Shown here piece after piece: positions 26,091 through 33,010 of a DNA stretch of 64,000 nucleotides. Below the pieces are notes generated by a model. It was not told the origin of the DNA, did not search any database, and saw nothing but the letters and a program-made list of their open reading frames with translations. The stretch is from 2-02-FULL-55-14 sp964473365. Lineage in GTDB: Bacteria > Bacteroidota > Ignavibacteria > UBA10030. Where the stretch lies: contig CAYYOV010000002.1 of the NCBI GenBank assembly GCA_964473365.1, positions 102,117 to 166,116 on the forward strand, written 5' to 3'. Numbering within the stretch: the first letter of the stretch is position 1; each line of letters begins with the position of its first letter. The position numbers were made by a program, and so were the translations under genes.

Positions 26091-27383
26091 CTAGGCCTTC
26101 CGCTGTTCGATGTCCACCCACGAGCGCAAGACGTGGCCAGTGTAGATCTGGCGGGGTCGGGCGATCTTCTGCTCGGCATCCTGCACATGCTCGTTCCATT
26201 GAGCCAACCATCCGGCCGTTCTCGGAATGGCGAACAGCACCGGGAAGAAATCTGTCGGGAAGCCCATTGCCTGGTAGATCAAGCCCGAGTAGAAGTCCAC
26301 GTTCGGATAGAGCTTCCGTTTCACAAAGTAGTCGTCCTGCAGTGCGATCCGCTCAAGCTCGAGCGCAATATCCAGCTTCGGATTCCTGCCCGTGACGGCG
26401 AAGACCTCGTCGGCCAGCCGCTTGATGACGCGCGCCCGCGGATCGTAGTTCTTGTAGATGCGATGGCCAAAGCCCATGAGCCGGCCTTTTCCGTCCTTGA
26501 CGGACTTGATGAACGCAGGGATCTTGTCGACCGATCCGATCTCATCGAGCATGCGCAATACCGCCTCATTCGCACCGCCATGGAGCGGACCCCATAACGC
26601 CGCTGCAGCAGCGGCGGTCGCCGAATACGGATCGACGTGCGACGAACCTACACCCCGCATGGCGTTGGCGCTGCAATTCTGCTCATGATCGACGTGTAGA
26701 ATAAAGAGGACGGTGAGGGCCCGCTCGAGGGCGGGATGGATCTGATACGGAGCATCACCGACCTTGAACATCATATGCAGAAAATTGCCCGCATAGGTAA
26801 ATTCGTTCGAAGGATAGATGTACGGCATTCCCTTCGAATGGCGGTACGCAAACGCGGCGATCGTGGGGACCTTGGCGATGAGGCGATAGATCTGCTTCAT
26901 CCGGTTTTCGGGGTCGGAGATCTGGCCAGCTTCCGGGTAGAACGTCGAAAGAGCCGCGATCGTGCTGATGAACATCCCCATCGGATGCGCGTCATATCGG
27001 AATCCGCGCATAAGGTGTTTGATGTTCTCGTGCACAAAGGTGTGGTGGCGAATGTTGCTCCGCCACTGGGCCCGCTGGGGCTCCGTCGGAAGGTCGCCAC
27101 GGATGAGGAGGTAGGCCACTTCCAGGAACGATGTTGAATGTTCGGCCAGCTCTTCGATCGGATAGCCGCGATGGCGCAGGATGCCCTTGTCGCCGTCGAT
27201 GAATGTGATGGCGCTCTTGACGGAGGCCGTGTTCATGTACGCGGGGTCGTACGACATCAACCCGAAATCTTCTTCACTCGCCTTGATCTGTCGGAGGTCG
27301 GTCGCTCGGATCGTCCCGTTCTCGATCGGGATCTCGTAAGACTTGCCGGTTCGATTATCGGTCAGCGTCAACGTTTGAGGCAT
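26091..27383 (-). CDS. gltA: Citrate synthase (type II, hexameric-like)
   Basis: 430 residues from the ATG at 27383, which has GGAG eight bases upstream; an ATG at 27410 would add nine residues without a site. It carries the citrate-synthase catalytic His/Asp set: LHVDHEQNCSANAMR, GPLHGGANEAVLRML and GFGHRIYKNYDPRA. It condenses acetyl-CoA with oxaloacetate at the entry of the TCA cycle. Length and the N-terminal beta domain (YEIPIENGTIRATDLRQI) fit the Gram-negative type II form, which is often NADH-sensitive. It is transcribed alone or as head of the minus-strand run. A TTCACC-N8-GGTGAA element lies about 42 bp upstream. Confidence 0.95.
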   Translation of the reverse strand: MPQTLTLTDNRTGKSYEIPIENGTIRATDLRQIKASEEDFGLMSYDPAYMNTASVKSAITFIDGDKGILRHRGYPIEELAEHSTSFLEVAYLLIRGDLPTEPQRAQWRSNIRHHTFVHENIKHLMRGFRYDAHPMGMFISTIAALSTFYPEAGQISDPENRMKQIYRLIAKVPTIAAFAYRHSKGMPYIYPSNEFTYAGNFLHMMFKVGDAPYQIHPALERALTVLFILHVDHEQNCSANAMRGVGSSHVDPYSATAAAAAALWGPLHGGANEAVLRMLDEIGSVDKIPAFIKSVKDGKGRLMGFGHRIYKNYDPRARVIKRLADEVFAVTGRNPKLDIALELERIALQDDYFVKRKLYPNVDFYSGLIYQAMGFPTDFFPVLFAIPRTAGWLAQWNEHVQDAEQKIARPRQIYTGHVLRSWVDIEQRKA

Positions 27384-27424
27384 CACACATCTCCAGGTGG
27401 TGTCGTGCAAGCGCGGGAAAACGG

Positions 27425-27444
27425 TTCACCACAATGTAGGTGAA
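27425..27444. promoter_or_regulatory. Inverted repeat upstream of citrate synthase, possible operator
   Basis: TTCACC (27425-27430), 8-bp spacer, GGTGAA (27439-27444). On the minus strand the spacer holds TACATT, a possible -10 box, so a protein bound here would cover the promoter. No matching -35 is obvious. Arms are only 6 bp. Confidence 0.3.
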
Positions 27445-27516
27445 ATTTTCCCTGAACCGCCACGGATTCCGGCAGCGGAAGGCGTGGTCTCCGGCCGTCG
27501 GTAATCCGCATCGTGC

Positions 27517-27545
27517 TTGATGGACAGGGGCTTTTTGCGCATATT
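27517..27545 (+). promoter_or_regulatory. Candidate promoter of the DUF4920-PepSY pair
   Basis: TTGATG (27517-27522), 17-bp spacer, CATATT (27540-27545); expected start about 26 bp before the ATG at 27578. Confidence 0.4.
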
Positions 27546-27577
27546 CAATGGTCAACTGAACATTTCACGGAACCCAA

Positions 27578-28042
27578 ATGTCCATTCTCACGATCCTGTT
27601 GGCCGGTCTGCTGACCCTTCCATCAGCCGGCACGCTCACGAAAGAAAAGAAATACGGCAAAGCCGTCACGGTCAAGGAGGTCACCCCGATCTCTGCGATC
27701 CAGGCCGATCCGGCCGCATATCATGGAAAGACGGTCCGCGTCGAAGGAGTCGTCGTAGAGGTCTGCGCGAAGAGGGGTTGCTGGATCAAGGTCGGTGGTA
27801 CCCAGGATGGCGAAAGCATCACCTTCAAGGTTGAAGACGGCGTCATCGTCTTCCCGATGGAGGCCAAAGGCCAGAAGGCGATCGTTCAAGGTGTGGTGAA
27901 CGCTACTGTCACCTCGGTCGAGGATCAGATCAAGCAGGGAGAGCACCAAGCTCAGGAACAAGGGACGCCCTTCGACCCAGCGAGTGTCAAAGGTCCAAAG
28001 ACGGTCATCCGGATCGACGGCGAAGGGGCTGTGATCCGATAA
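27578..28042 (+). CDS. DUF4920 family exported protein
   Basis: 154 residues. A short hydrophobic N-terminus (LTILLAGLLTLPSAG) suggests export. The core VRVEGVVVEVCAKRGCWIKVGG followed by ITFKVEDGVIVFP is the DUF4920 pattern, an OB-fold-like domain with a conserved CxxxGCW motif. Proteins of this family occur near PepSY or redox genes in Bacteroidota and related phyla; the biochemical role is not established. The stop codon shares one base with the ATG of the PepSY-TM gene, so the two are very likely co-translated. The family call is strong, the function open. Confidence 0.8.
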   Translation: MSILTILLAGLLTLPSAGTLTKEKKYGKAVTVKEVTPISAIQADPAAYHGKTVRVEGVVVEVCAKRGCWIKVGGTQDGESITFKVEDGVIVFPMEAKGQKAIVQGVVNATVTSVEDQIKQGEHQAQEQGTPFDPASVKGPKTVIRIDGEGAVIR

Positions 28043-28602
28043 TGCGGTGGTCTTGGCGGCGCCTGACGATCGCGACGCATCGTGACCTTGGGTACGCCCT
28101 GGTCGCGTTGGTGATAGTGTACAGCGTATCCGGGATCGCTGTCAATCATATAGAGCACTGGAACCCGAACTATCGGCGTTCGACGGAACGCCGGATCATC
28201 GAGCCGCTCGCCGATCTGCCGCGTGAAGCACAGGTCGGGCGGGCGGCTGCATTATTGGGGATCGAACCGGCCGCTGTCAAGAATTCCTACCGGCCTGACC
28301 CCGAGACCCTTCAACTCTTCGTCGAGGCATCCACGTACTCCGTCGACCTGCCCACCGGCAAAGTGGTCGTCGACGCGACGCGACGTCGTCCCGTCCTCTT
28401 CGAGTTCAATCAGCTGCATCTGAATACGATCCGGGGCATCTGGACGTATGTTGCCGATGCGTTCGCCCTCGCCCTGATCGTCCTCGCCGTGACCGGTCTC
28501 TTTATCGTGAAGGGTGAGCGCGGACCCCTCCGCCGTGGCAAATGGTTCCTCATGGCGGGTCTCGCCATACCGGCTCTCTTTTGGGTCCTCACCTTGATGT
28601 GA
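28042..28602 (+). CDS. PepSY-associated transmembrane protein
   Basis: 186 residues. The N-terminal helix (HRDLGYALVALVIVYSVSGIAVNH) carries the HRxxG and SG..H pattern of PepSY-TM proteins. A periplasmic PepSY-like segment follows (DLPREAQVGRAAALLGI..STYSVDLPTGKVVVD), then QLHLNTIRGIWTYVADAFALALIVLAVTGLF and a last helix. The His residues at the membrane edges could bind heme, as proposed for relatives in iron and redox systems; this is family-based inference. It is co-transcribed with the DUF4920 gene. Confidence 0.8.
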   Translation: MRWSWRRLTIATHRDLGYALVALVIVYSVSGIAVNHIEHWNPNYRRSTERRIIEPLADLPREAQVGRAAALLGIEPAAVKNSYRPDPETLQLFVEASTYSVDLPTGKVVVDATRRRPVLFEFNQLHLNTIRGIWTYVADAFALALIVLAVTGLFIVKGERGPLRRGKWFLMAGLAIPALFWVLTLM

Positions 28603-28630
28603 TCGCTCTCGTCGTGGGACGTGGCGATCA
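28600..28630. terminator. Inverted repeat containing both convergent stop codons
   Basis: TGATCGC (28600-28606) pairs with GCGATCA (28624-28630). The plus-strand stop TGA and the minus-strand stop (TCA in plus reading) lie at the two ends. It may act as a shared weak terminator; arms are 7 bp and no T-run is present. Confidence 0.3.
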
Positions 28631-29230
28631 GCGTGACCTCCGGTCAGCACCGGGCCTTCCAACGACCGCTTCCAACTCTCGCCGCTCCTGCTGCGTGACC
28701 TCTCTCCATTCGCCCGGCTCCAGACCTTCAAGCGTCAGAAACAGGATCCCCACGCGAACAAGGCGCAGGGTGGGATGACCGACTGCCGCTGTCATGCGTC
28801 GTACCTGCCGGTTCTTTCCTTCGGAAAGCACCAGCTCGATCCAGCTGGTCGGCACATTCTTGCGGAATCGGATCGGCACCGCGCGTTCGGGGAGAACGGG
28901 CGGAGGTTCCAACGCCCGGACCTTCGCCGGCTTCGTCCGTGTCCCGCCGATCGACACCCCGCTTGCGAGCTGTGCCAACGAGGCAGTCGACGGGATCCGT
29001 TCAACCTGGGCCCAGTACGTACGCTCATGTCCGAATTTCGGTTCGGTCAGCCGGTGCTGGAGGTTGGGGTCGTTCGTCAGGAGGAGAAGTCCTTCGCTGT
29101 CGGCATCGAGCCGACCGACGGGATAGACGTCATGTGGAAATGGCCCAAAGTCAGCGAGCGTCTGATGACTGCCTTCGCGGCTGAACTGAGAAAGCACGCC
29201 GTACGGTTTGTAGAAGAGAATGGAGGTCAT
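28628..29230 (-). CDS. rRNA pseudouridine synthase, RsuA/RluE family
   Basis: 200 residues from the ATG at 29230 (an upstream ATG at 29260 adds ten residues). There is no S4 domain; the protein starts at once with ILFYKPYGVLSQF. It has the catalytic Asp in YPVGRLDADSEGLLLLTND, then KTY-like HERTYWAQVE and GKNRQVRRMTAAVGHPTLRLVR. The lack of an S4 domain and the short length fit RluE (23S rRNA U2457 in E. coli) best, but the exact site cannot be deduced. Convergent with the PepSY gene. Confidence 0.85.
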   Translation of the reverse strand: MTSILFYKPYGVLSQFSREGSHQTLADFGPFPHDVYPVGRLDADSEGLLLLTNDPNLQHRLTEPKFGHERTYWAQVERIPSTASLAQLASGVSIGGTRTKPAKVRALEPPPVLPERAVPIRFRKNVPTSWIELVLSEGKNRQVRRMTAAVGHPTLRLVRVGILFLTLEGLEPGEWREVTQQERRELEAVVGRPGADRRSR

Positions 29231-29358
29231 GGGTGGATCGTCACGCGTCCGGAGGCACAATATAACGGTCGCATTGCGACAATCAACGTCCCCGTCCGAC
29301 GGGATGTGATCATCTCGTCAACGAAGCGTCGCGGTGCGCCCTTCTGTGCATCATGCCA

Positions 29359-29390
29359 ACAAAAAACCCCCGGTCATCCCGGGGGTTCGT
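29359..29390 (-). terminator. Rho-independent terminator of clpC
   Basis: On the minus strand a 9-bp stem AACCCCCGG/CCGGGGGTT (plus positions 29365-29373 and 29379-29387) with a 5-base loop is followed by TTTTTT (29361-29366 in reverse), 19 bp after the clpC stop. Textbook structure. Confidence 0.9.
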
Positions 29391-29408
29391 TGCGAGTATC
29401 GATCAGAC

Positions 29409-31928
29409 TTAGTTACTGTCGGCGATCTGCTCGCCTTCTTCCTTCATCTCATCGCCCTTGTCTTTCGACGATTCGACGAAGTCGAGTCCGTCCTTCTTCC
29501 GGTTCAGCTTCACTTTCACTCTACTGCCGTTCTGGAAGACTCCTTTGAGGATGTCCTCAGCGATCGGATCCTCGACGTACTTCTGCACGGCTCGCCGCAG
29601 TGGCCGCGCGCCGAAGGCAGGGTCGAAGCCCTTGTCGGCCAGGAATTCCTTCGCCCCCTTGGTCATCTCGATCGTGATGCCCATCGAGGTCATACGGCCG
29701 AACAACTCGCGGGCGGCGATGTCGATGATCTGGTGGAGGTGCTGACGCTCGAGCGAATGGAAGACGATCGTGTCGTCGACGCGGTTCAGGAACTCAGGGT
29801 TGAAGACCCGCTTGAGCGCGTCTTCGATGCTTCCCTTCATCGCCGCATACTTGTCCTTCTCAGTCCCTTGTGAGAAACCGATTCCGCCTCCGACCTTGAT
29901 GTCCCGTGACCCAATGTTCGAGGTCATGATCAGGATGGTGTTCTTGAAGTCGACGCGTCGACCGAGGCTGTCCGTCAGGATGCCATCGTCCAGCACCTGG
30001 AGGAGGATGTTGAAGACGTCCGGATGTGCCTTCTCGATCTCGTCGAGCAGGACCACAGAATACGGTTTTCGGCGGACCTTCTCGGTCAACTGCCCGCCTT
30101 CCTCGTAGCCGACATAGCCCGGAGGAGCCCCCACGAGACGCGACACGGAGAACTTCTCCATGTACTCGCTCATGTCGATCCGGATGAGAGCCTCTTCGGA
30201 GTCGAACAGGTAGCGGGCCAGGGCCTTCGCGAGTTCGGTCTTGCCGACCCCGGTGGGGCCGAGGAAAATGAATGATCCGATCGGACGCTTGGGATCCTTG
30301 AGGCCGGCCCGAGCACGGCGGATGGCCTTCGTCAGCTTCTGCAACGCTTCATCCTGGCCGACGACCTGGCCCTTGAGCGCCTCTTCCATTTGCAACAGCT
30401 TGTTCGACTCGCTCTGGGCGACCTTCTGGACCGGGATGCTGGTCATCATGGCCACGACGGCGGCGCAATCCTCGTCCGACACGTCGTACACCGTGTCCTG
30501 GGCCTTCAGCTCCCATTCCCGCTTGGCGATCTCAAGGTCGCTGAGCAACTTCTTCTCGAGGTCGCGCAATCGGGCGGCCTCTTCAAAATTCTGCGTCTTG
30601 ACCACCTGGTTCTTGGATTGCCGGATCTTCTCGACCTCTTCTTCGAGTGACACGACCTCCTTAGGGACCTTGATGTTGGCCAGGTGAACGCGCGATCCCG
30701 CCTCGTCGAGTACATCGATGGCCTTGTCCGGCAAGTAGCGGTCGGTGATGTACCGGTCGCTCAGCCGGACTGCGGCTTCGAGAGCTTGTGGTGTATAGCG
30801 GACCCCGTGGTGCTCTTCGTATTTCGACTTGATGTTGATGAGGATCTGAATCGTCTCGTCAACAGTCGTCGGATCGACCATGATCTTCTGGAAACGCCGG
30901 TCGAGGGCGCCGTCCTTTTCGATGAACTGCCGGTATTCGTCGAGCGTCGTAGCGCCGATGCACTGCAGGTCACCTCTGGCGAGGGCCGGCTTGAACATGT
31001 TCGAGGCGTCAAGGGAGCCGCTGGCGCCACCAGCACCGACGATCGTGTGGAGCTCGTCGATGAATAGGATGACGTCCTTGGCCTTCTCGAGCTCGTTCAT
31101 CACCGCCTTCATCCGTTCCTCAAACTGCCCACGGTACTTGGTTCCGGCGACGAGAGCAGCCAGGTCGAGCGTAACGACCCGCTTCTCATGCAGGACCCGT
31201 GAAACCTTCTTCTGGACGATACGAAGCGCAAGCCCTTCGGCGATCGCCGACTTGCCGACCCCAGGTTCTCCGATGAGGACCGGATTGTTCTTCTTGCGAC
31301 GAGCCAGTACCTGGGCGACCCGCTCGATCTCCTTTTCACGACCCACGATGGGGTCGAGCTTGTCCTCGAGCGCAAGTTTCGTCAGATCGCGCCCAAAATT
31401 GTCCAGAACGGGCGTTTTGGACCGCTCGGCCTTCGGTTTCTCCTGTCCTGCTGGGGCCTTTTCGCCCGGGGCGGGAGGGGGTGTGCTTGGCTTCCCGGAG
31501 ATGATGTTGTCGAGCTCGTTCCGCACGACGTCGTAGTGGACGTTGAATTGGTGCAGGATCTGAGCCGCGATATTGTCGTCGTCACGGAGCAATGAAAGGA
31601 GGAGGTGCTCCGTCCCGATCACGTCAGACTTGTAGAGCTTGGCCTCTAGATACGTGATCTTGAGGACCTTTTCGGCCTGCTTGGTGAGGGGGATATTGCC
31701 GATCGTCAGCGTGCCGCCCGAGGTCCGGACAGTGTCCTCGATCGCTTTCTTCAGCTTGTACAGGTCGACGCCCAAGTTCCTAAGGATCTTGACGGCGATC
31801 CCTTCTCCCTCGCGGATGATGCCCAACAGCAGGTGCTCGGTTCCGATGTAGTCATGGCCCAGCCGGAGAGCTTCCTCACGGCTCAGCCTGATCACATCTT
31901 GTACTCGGTTCGAGAAATTGCCTTCCAT
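29409..31928 (-). CDS. clpC: ATP-dependent Clp protease ATP-binding subunit ClpC
   Basis: 839 residues from the ATG at 31928, with AAGGA at 31935; the longer frame from 31946 would add six residues. Two N-terminal Clp repeats (YIGTEHLLLGIIREGEG and VIGTEHLLLSLLRDDDN) are followed by AAA-1 with Walker A GEPGVGKSAI near residue 220. The UVR-type middle domain (NFEEAARLRDLEKKLLSDLE) is next, then AAA-2 with GPTGVGKTELAKALA. A C-terminal D2-small domain follows. The protein unfolds substrates for the ClpP peptidase; clpP is not in this window. Transcribed alone from the promoter at 32018-32046 and closed by the terminator at 29361-29387. Confidence 0.96.
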   Translation of the reverse strand: MEGNFSNRVQDVIRLSREEALRLGHDYIGTEHLLLGIIREGEGIAVKILRNLGVDLYKLKKAIEDTVRTSGGTLTIGNIPLTKQAEKVLKITYLEAKLYKSDVIGTEHLLLSLLRDDDNIAAQILHQFNVHYDVVRNELDNIISGKPSTPPPAPGEKAPAGQEKPKAERSKTPVLDNFGRDLTKLALEDKLDPIVGREKEIERVAQVLARRKKNNPVLIGEPGVGKSAIAEGLALRIVQKKVSRVLHEKRVVTLDLAALVAGTKYRGQFEERMKAVMNELEKAKDVILFIDELHTIVGAGGASGSLDASNMFKPALARGDLQCIGATTLDEYRQFIEKDGALDRRFQKIMVDPTTVDETIQILINIKSKYEEHHGVRYTPQALEAAVRLSDRYITDRYLPDKAIDVLDEAGSRVHLANIKVPKEVVSLEEEVEKIRQSKNQVVKTQNFEEAARLRDLEKKLLSDLEIAKREWELKAQDTVYDVSDEDCAAVVAMMTSIPVQKVAQSESNKLLQMEEALKGQVVGQDEALQKLTKAIRRARAGLKDPKRPIGSFIFLGPTGVGKTELAKALARYLFDSEEALIRIDMSEYMEKFSVSRLVGAPPGYVGYEEGGQLTEKVRRKPYSVVLLDEIEKAHPDVFNILLQVLDDGILTDSLGRRVDFKNTILIMTSNIGSRDIKVGGGIGFSQGTEKDKYAAMKGSIEDALKRVFNPEFLNRVDDTIVFHSLERQHLHQIIDIAARELFGRMTSMGITIEMTKGAKEFLADKGFDPAFGARPLRRAVQKYVEDPIAEDILKGVFQNGSRVKVKLNRKKDGLDFVESSKDKGDEMKEEGEQIADSN

Positions 31929-31948
31929 GTCTATCCTTAAAGTCAAAA

Positions 31949-32013
31949 TGGAACCTTGTCGCTGTCAGACCCGTCTCTCCGGTATTCAACACCCGCCGCG
32001 ACACAAGGTTCCA
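31949..32013 (-). promoter_or_regulatory. clpC leader inverted repeat
   Basis: TGGAACCTTGT (31949-31959) and ACAAGGTTCCA (32003-32013) are perfect 11-bp inverted arms 43 bp apart; CG pairs extend them with a small bulge. On the minus strand the distal arm begins at the predicted transcription start and the proximal arm ends about 20 bp before the ATG. It could be a leader hairpin close to the ribosome site or two mirrored operator sites. It does not match CIRCE or the CtsR heptad repeat. Confidence 0.55.
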
Positions 32014-32017
32014 CGTC

Positions 32018-32046
32018 AATATACCATGAATTGGAGGGGCTGTCAA
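32018..32046 (-). promoter_or_regulatory. Strong candidate clpC promoter
   Basis: Reading the minus strand: TTGACA (32046-32041), exactly 17 bp, TATATT (32023-32018). Predicted start near 32011. This is the best sigma-70-type promoter seen in the window. Confidence 0.75.
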
Positions 32047-32102
32047 CAAGACGCACGGAGCGGGATTTTATTGCGTCGGCGCTGCTAACTCGTTGTGATT
32101 CT

Positions 32103-32131
32103 TTGACTTTCGTTCCATTTTGCTCTACTTT
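32103..32131 (+). promoter_or_regulatory. Candidate promoter of the uppS-bamA-lpx operon
   Basis: TTGACT (32103-32108), 17-bp spacer, TACTTT (32126-32131); expected start near 32138, 39 bp before the GTG of uppS. It is divergent from the clpC promoter 57 bp away. Confidence 0.55.
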
Positions 32132-32176
32132 TAACTTCTCTGTCCCTCTTCCAACGAGTCGCAGGAGCTTCTTTTC

Positions 32177-33010
32177 GTGCCTTTACCGATCGCCACAGGC
32201 CAGGACCGCAAACGCCAGGAGCGCCTCAAAGAGGCCCCGGGCGGTGTGCCGTCTCACATCGCCATCATCATGGATGGGAATGGTCGTTGGGCCAAGCGCC
32301 GGGGCCTTCCACGGATCGCCGGACACAACGAAGGCGTCAACTCCGTGCGCGACATTGTCGAGGCCTGTGGACAACTCGGCGTCCAATACCTGACGCTGTA
32401 TGCGTTCTCAACGGAGAACTGGAAGCGTCCGCAGGATGAAGTGTCGCTCTTGATGCGCCTGCTTCTCCGTGCATTGCGGGACGAGCGGGATCGCCTGCAC
32501 CAGAATGAAGTGCGGCTCCAGGCGATCGGTGACATTGGTGCGCTCCCGCAGGACGTCCGCGACGAACTCGCAGACGCCATCGAAATGATGAAACACAACA
32601 CCGGCCTGACCCTCGTCCTGGCGCTCTCCTACAGCGGACGTTGGGACCTCGCCGGTGCCATGCGGAGGATTGCTCAGGACGTCAAGGCGGGCGTCATAGC
32701 GCCGGAACGCGTCGACGAACAGCTCGTGGGTCAGTACCTCTCGACGCGCGATCTGCCGGATCCTGACCTTCTTATCCGCACAAGCTCGGAACGCCGGATC
32801 AGCAACTTTCTGCTGTGGGAGCTCGCATACAGCGAAATGGTCTTTGCTGATGACTATTGGCCGGCATTCCGGCGCAAGAACCTCTACGATGCCATCGCCG
32901 ACTACCAACATCGTGAACGGCGCTTCGGCATGGTCAGTGAACAAGTCCGAACGTCGGTTTCCCGTGTCCATCCCCTTCAACGTGTTCTCAACAGTGTCGC
33001 GAAGCTGTAA
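32177..33010 (+). CDS. uppS: Undecaprenyl diphosphate synthase
   Basis: 277 residues, GTG start at 32177 with AGGAG in the preceding ten bases. It carries the cis-prenyltransferase signature HIAIIMDGNGRWA with the catalytic Asp near residue 33, then LTLYAFSTENWKRP and the C-terminal DLLIRTSSERRISNFLLWELAYSEM. It builds the C55 carrier lipid for peptidoglycan and other envelope glycans from FPP and isopentenyl-PP. As first gene of a run leading into bamA, skp and lpx genes, it follows the classic uppS-bamA-ompH-lpxD layout seen across Gram-negative bacteria. Its end overlaps the start of bamA. Confidence 0.96.
   Translation: MPLPIATGQDRKRQERLKEAPGGVPSHIAIIMDGNGRWAKRRGLPRIAGHNEGVNSVRDIVEACGQLGVQYLTLYAFSTENWKRPQDEVSLLMRLLLRALRDERDRLHQNEVRLQAIGDIGALPQDVRDELADAIEMMKHNTGLTLVLALSYSGRWDLAGAMRRIAQDVKAGVIAPERVDEQLVGQYLSTRDLPDPDLLIRTSSERRISNFLLWELAYSEMVFADDYWPAFRRKNLYDAIADYQHRERRFGMVSEQVRTSVSRVHPLQRVLNSVAKL

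Noticed and set aside
24473..27383. Genomic island or mobile element around UDGb
   Set aside because: No transposase, integrase, direct repeats, tRNA junction or base-composition shift was seen.
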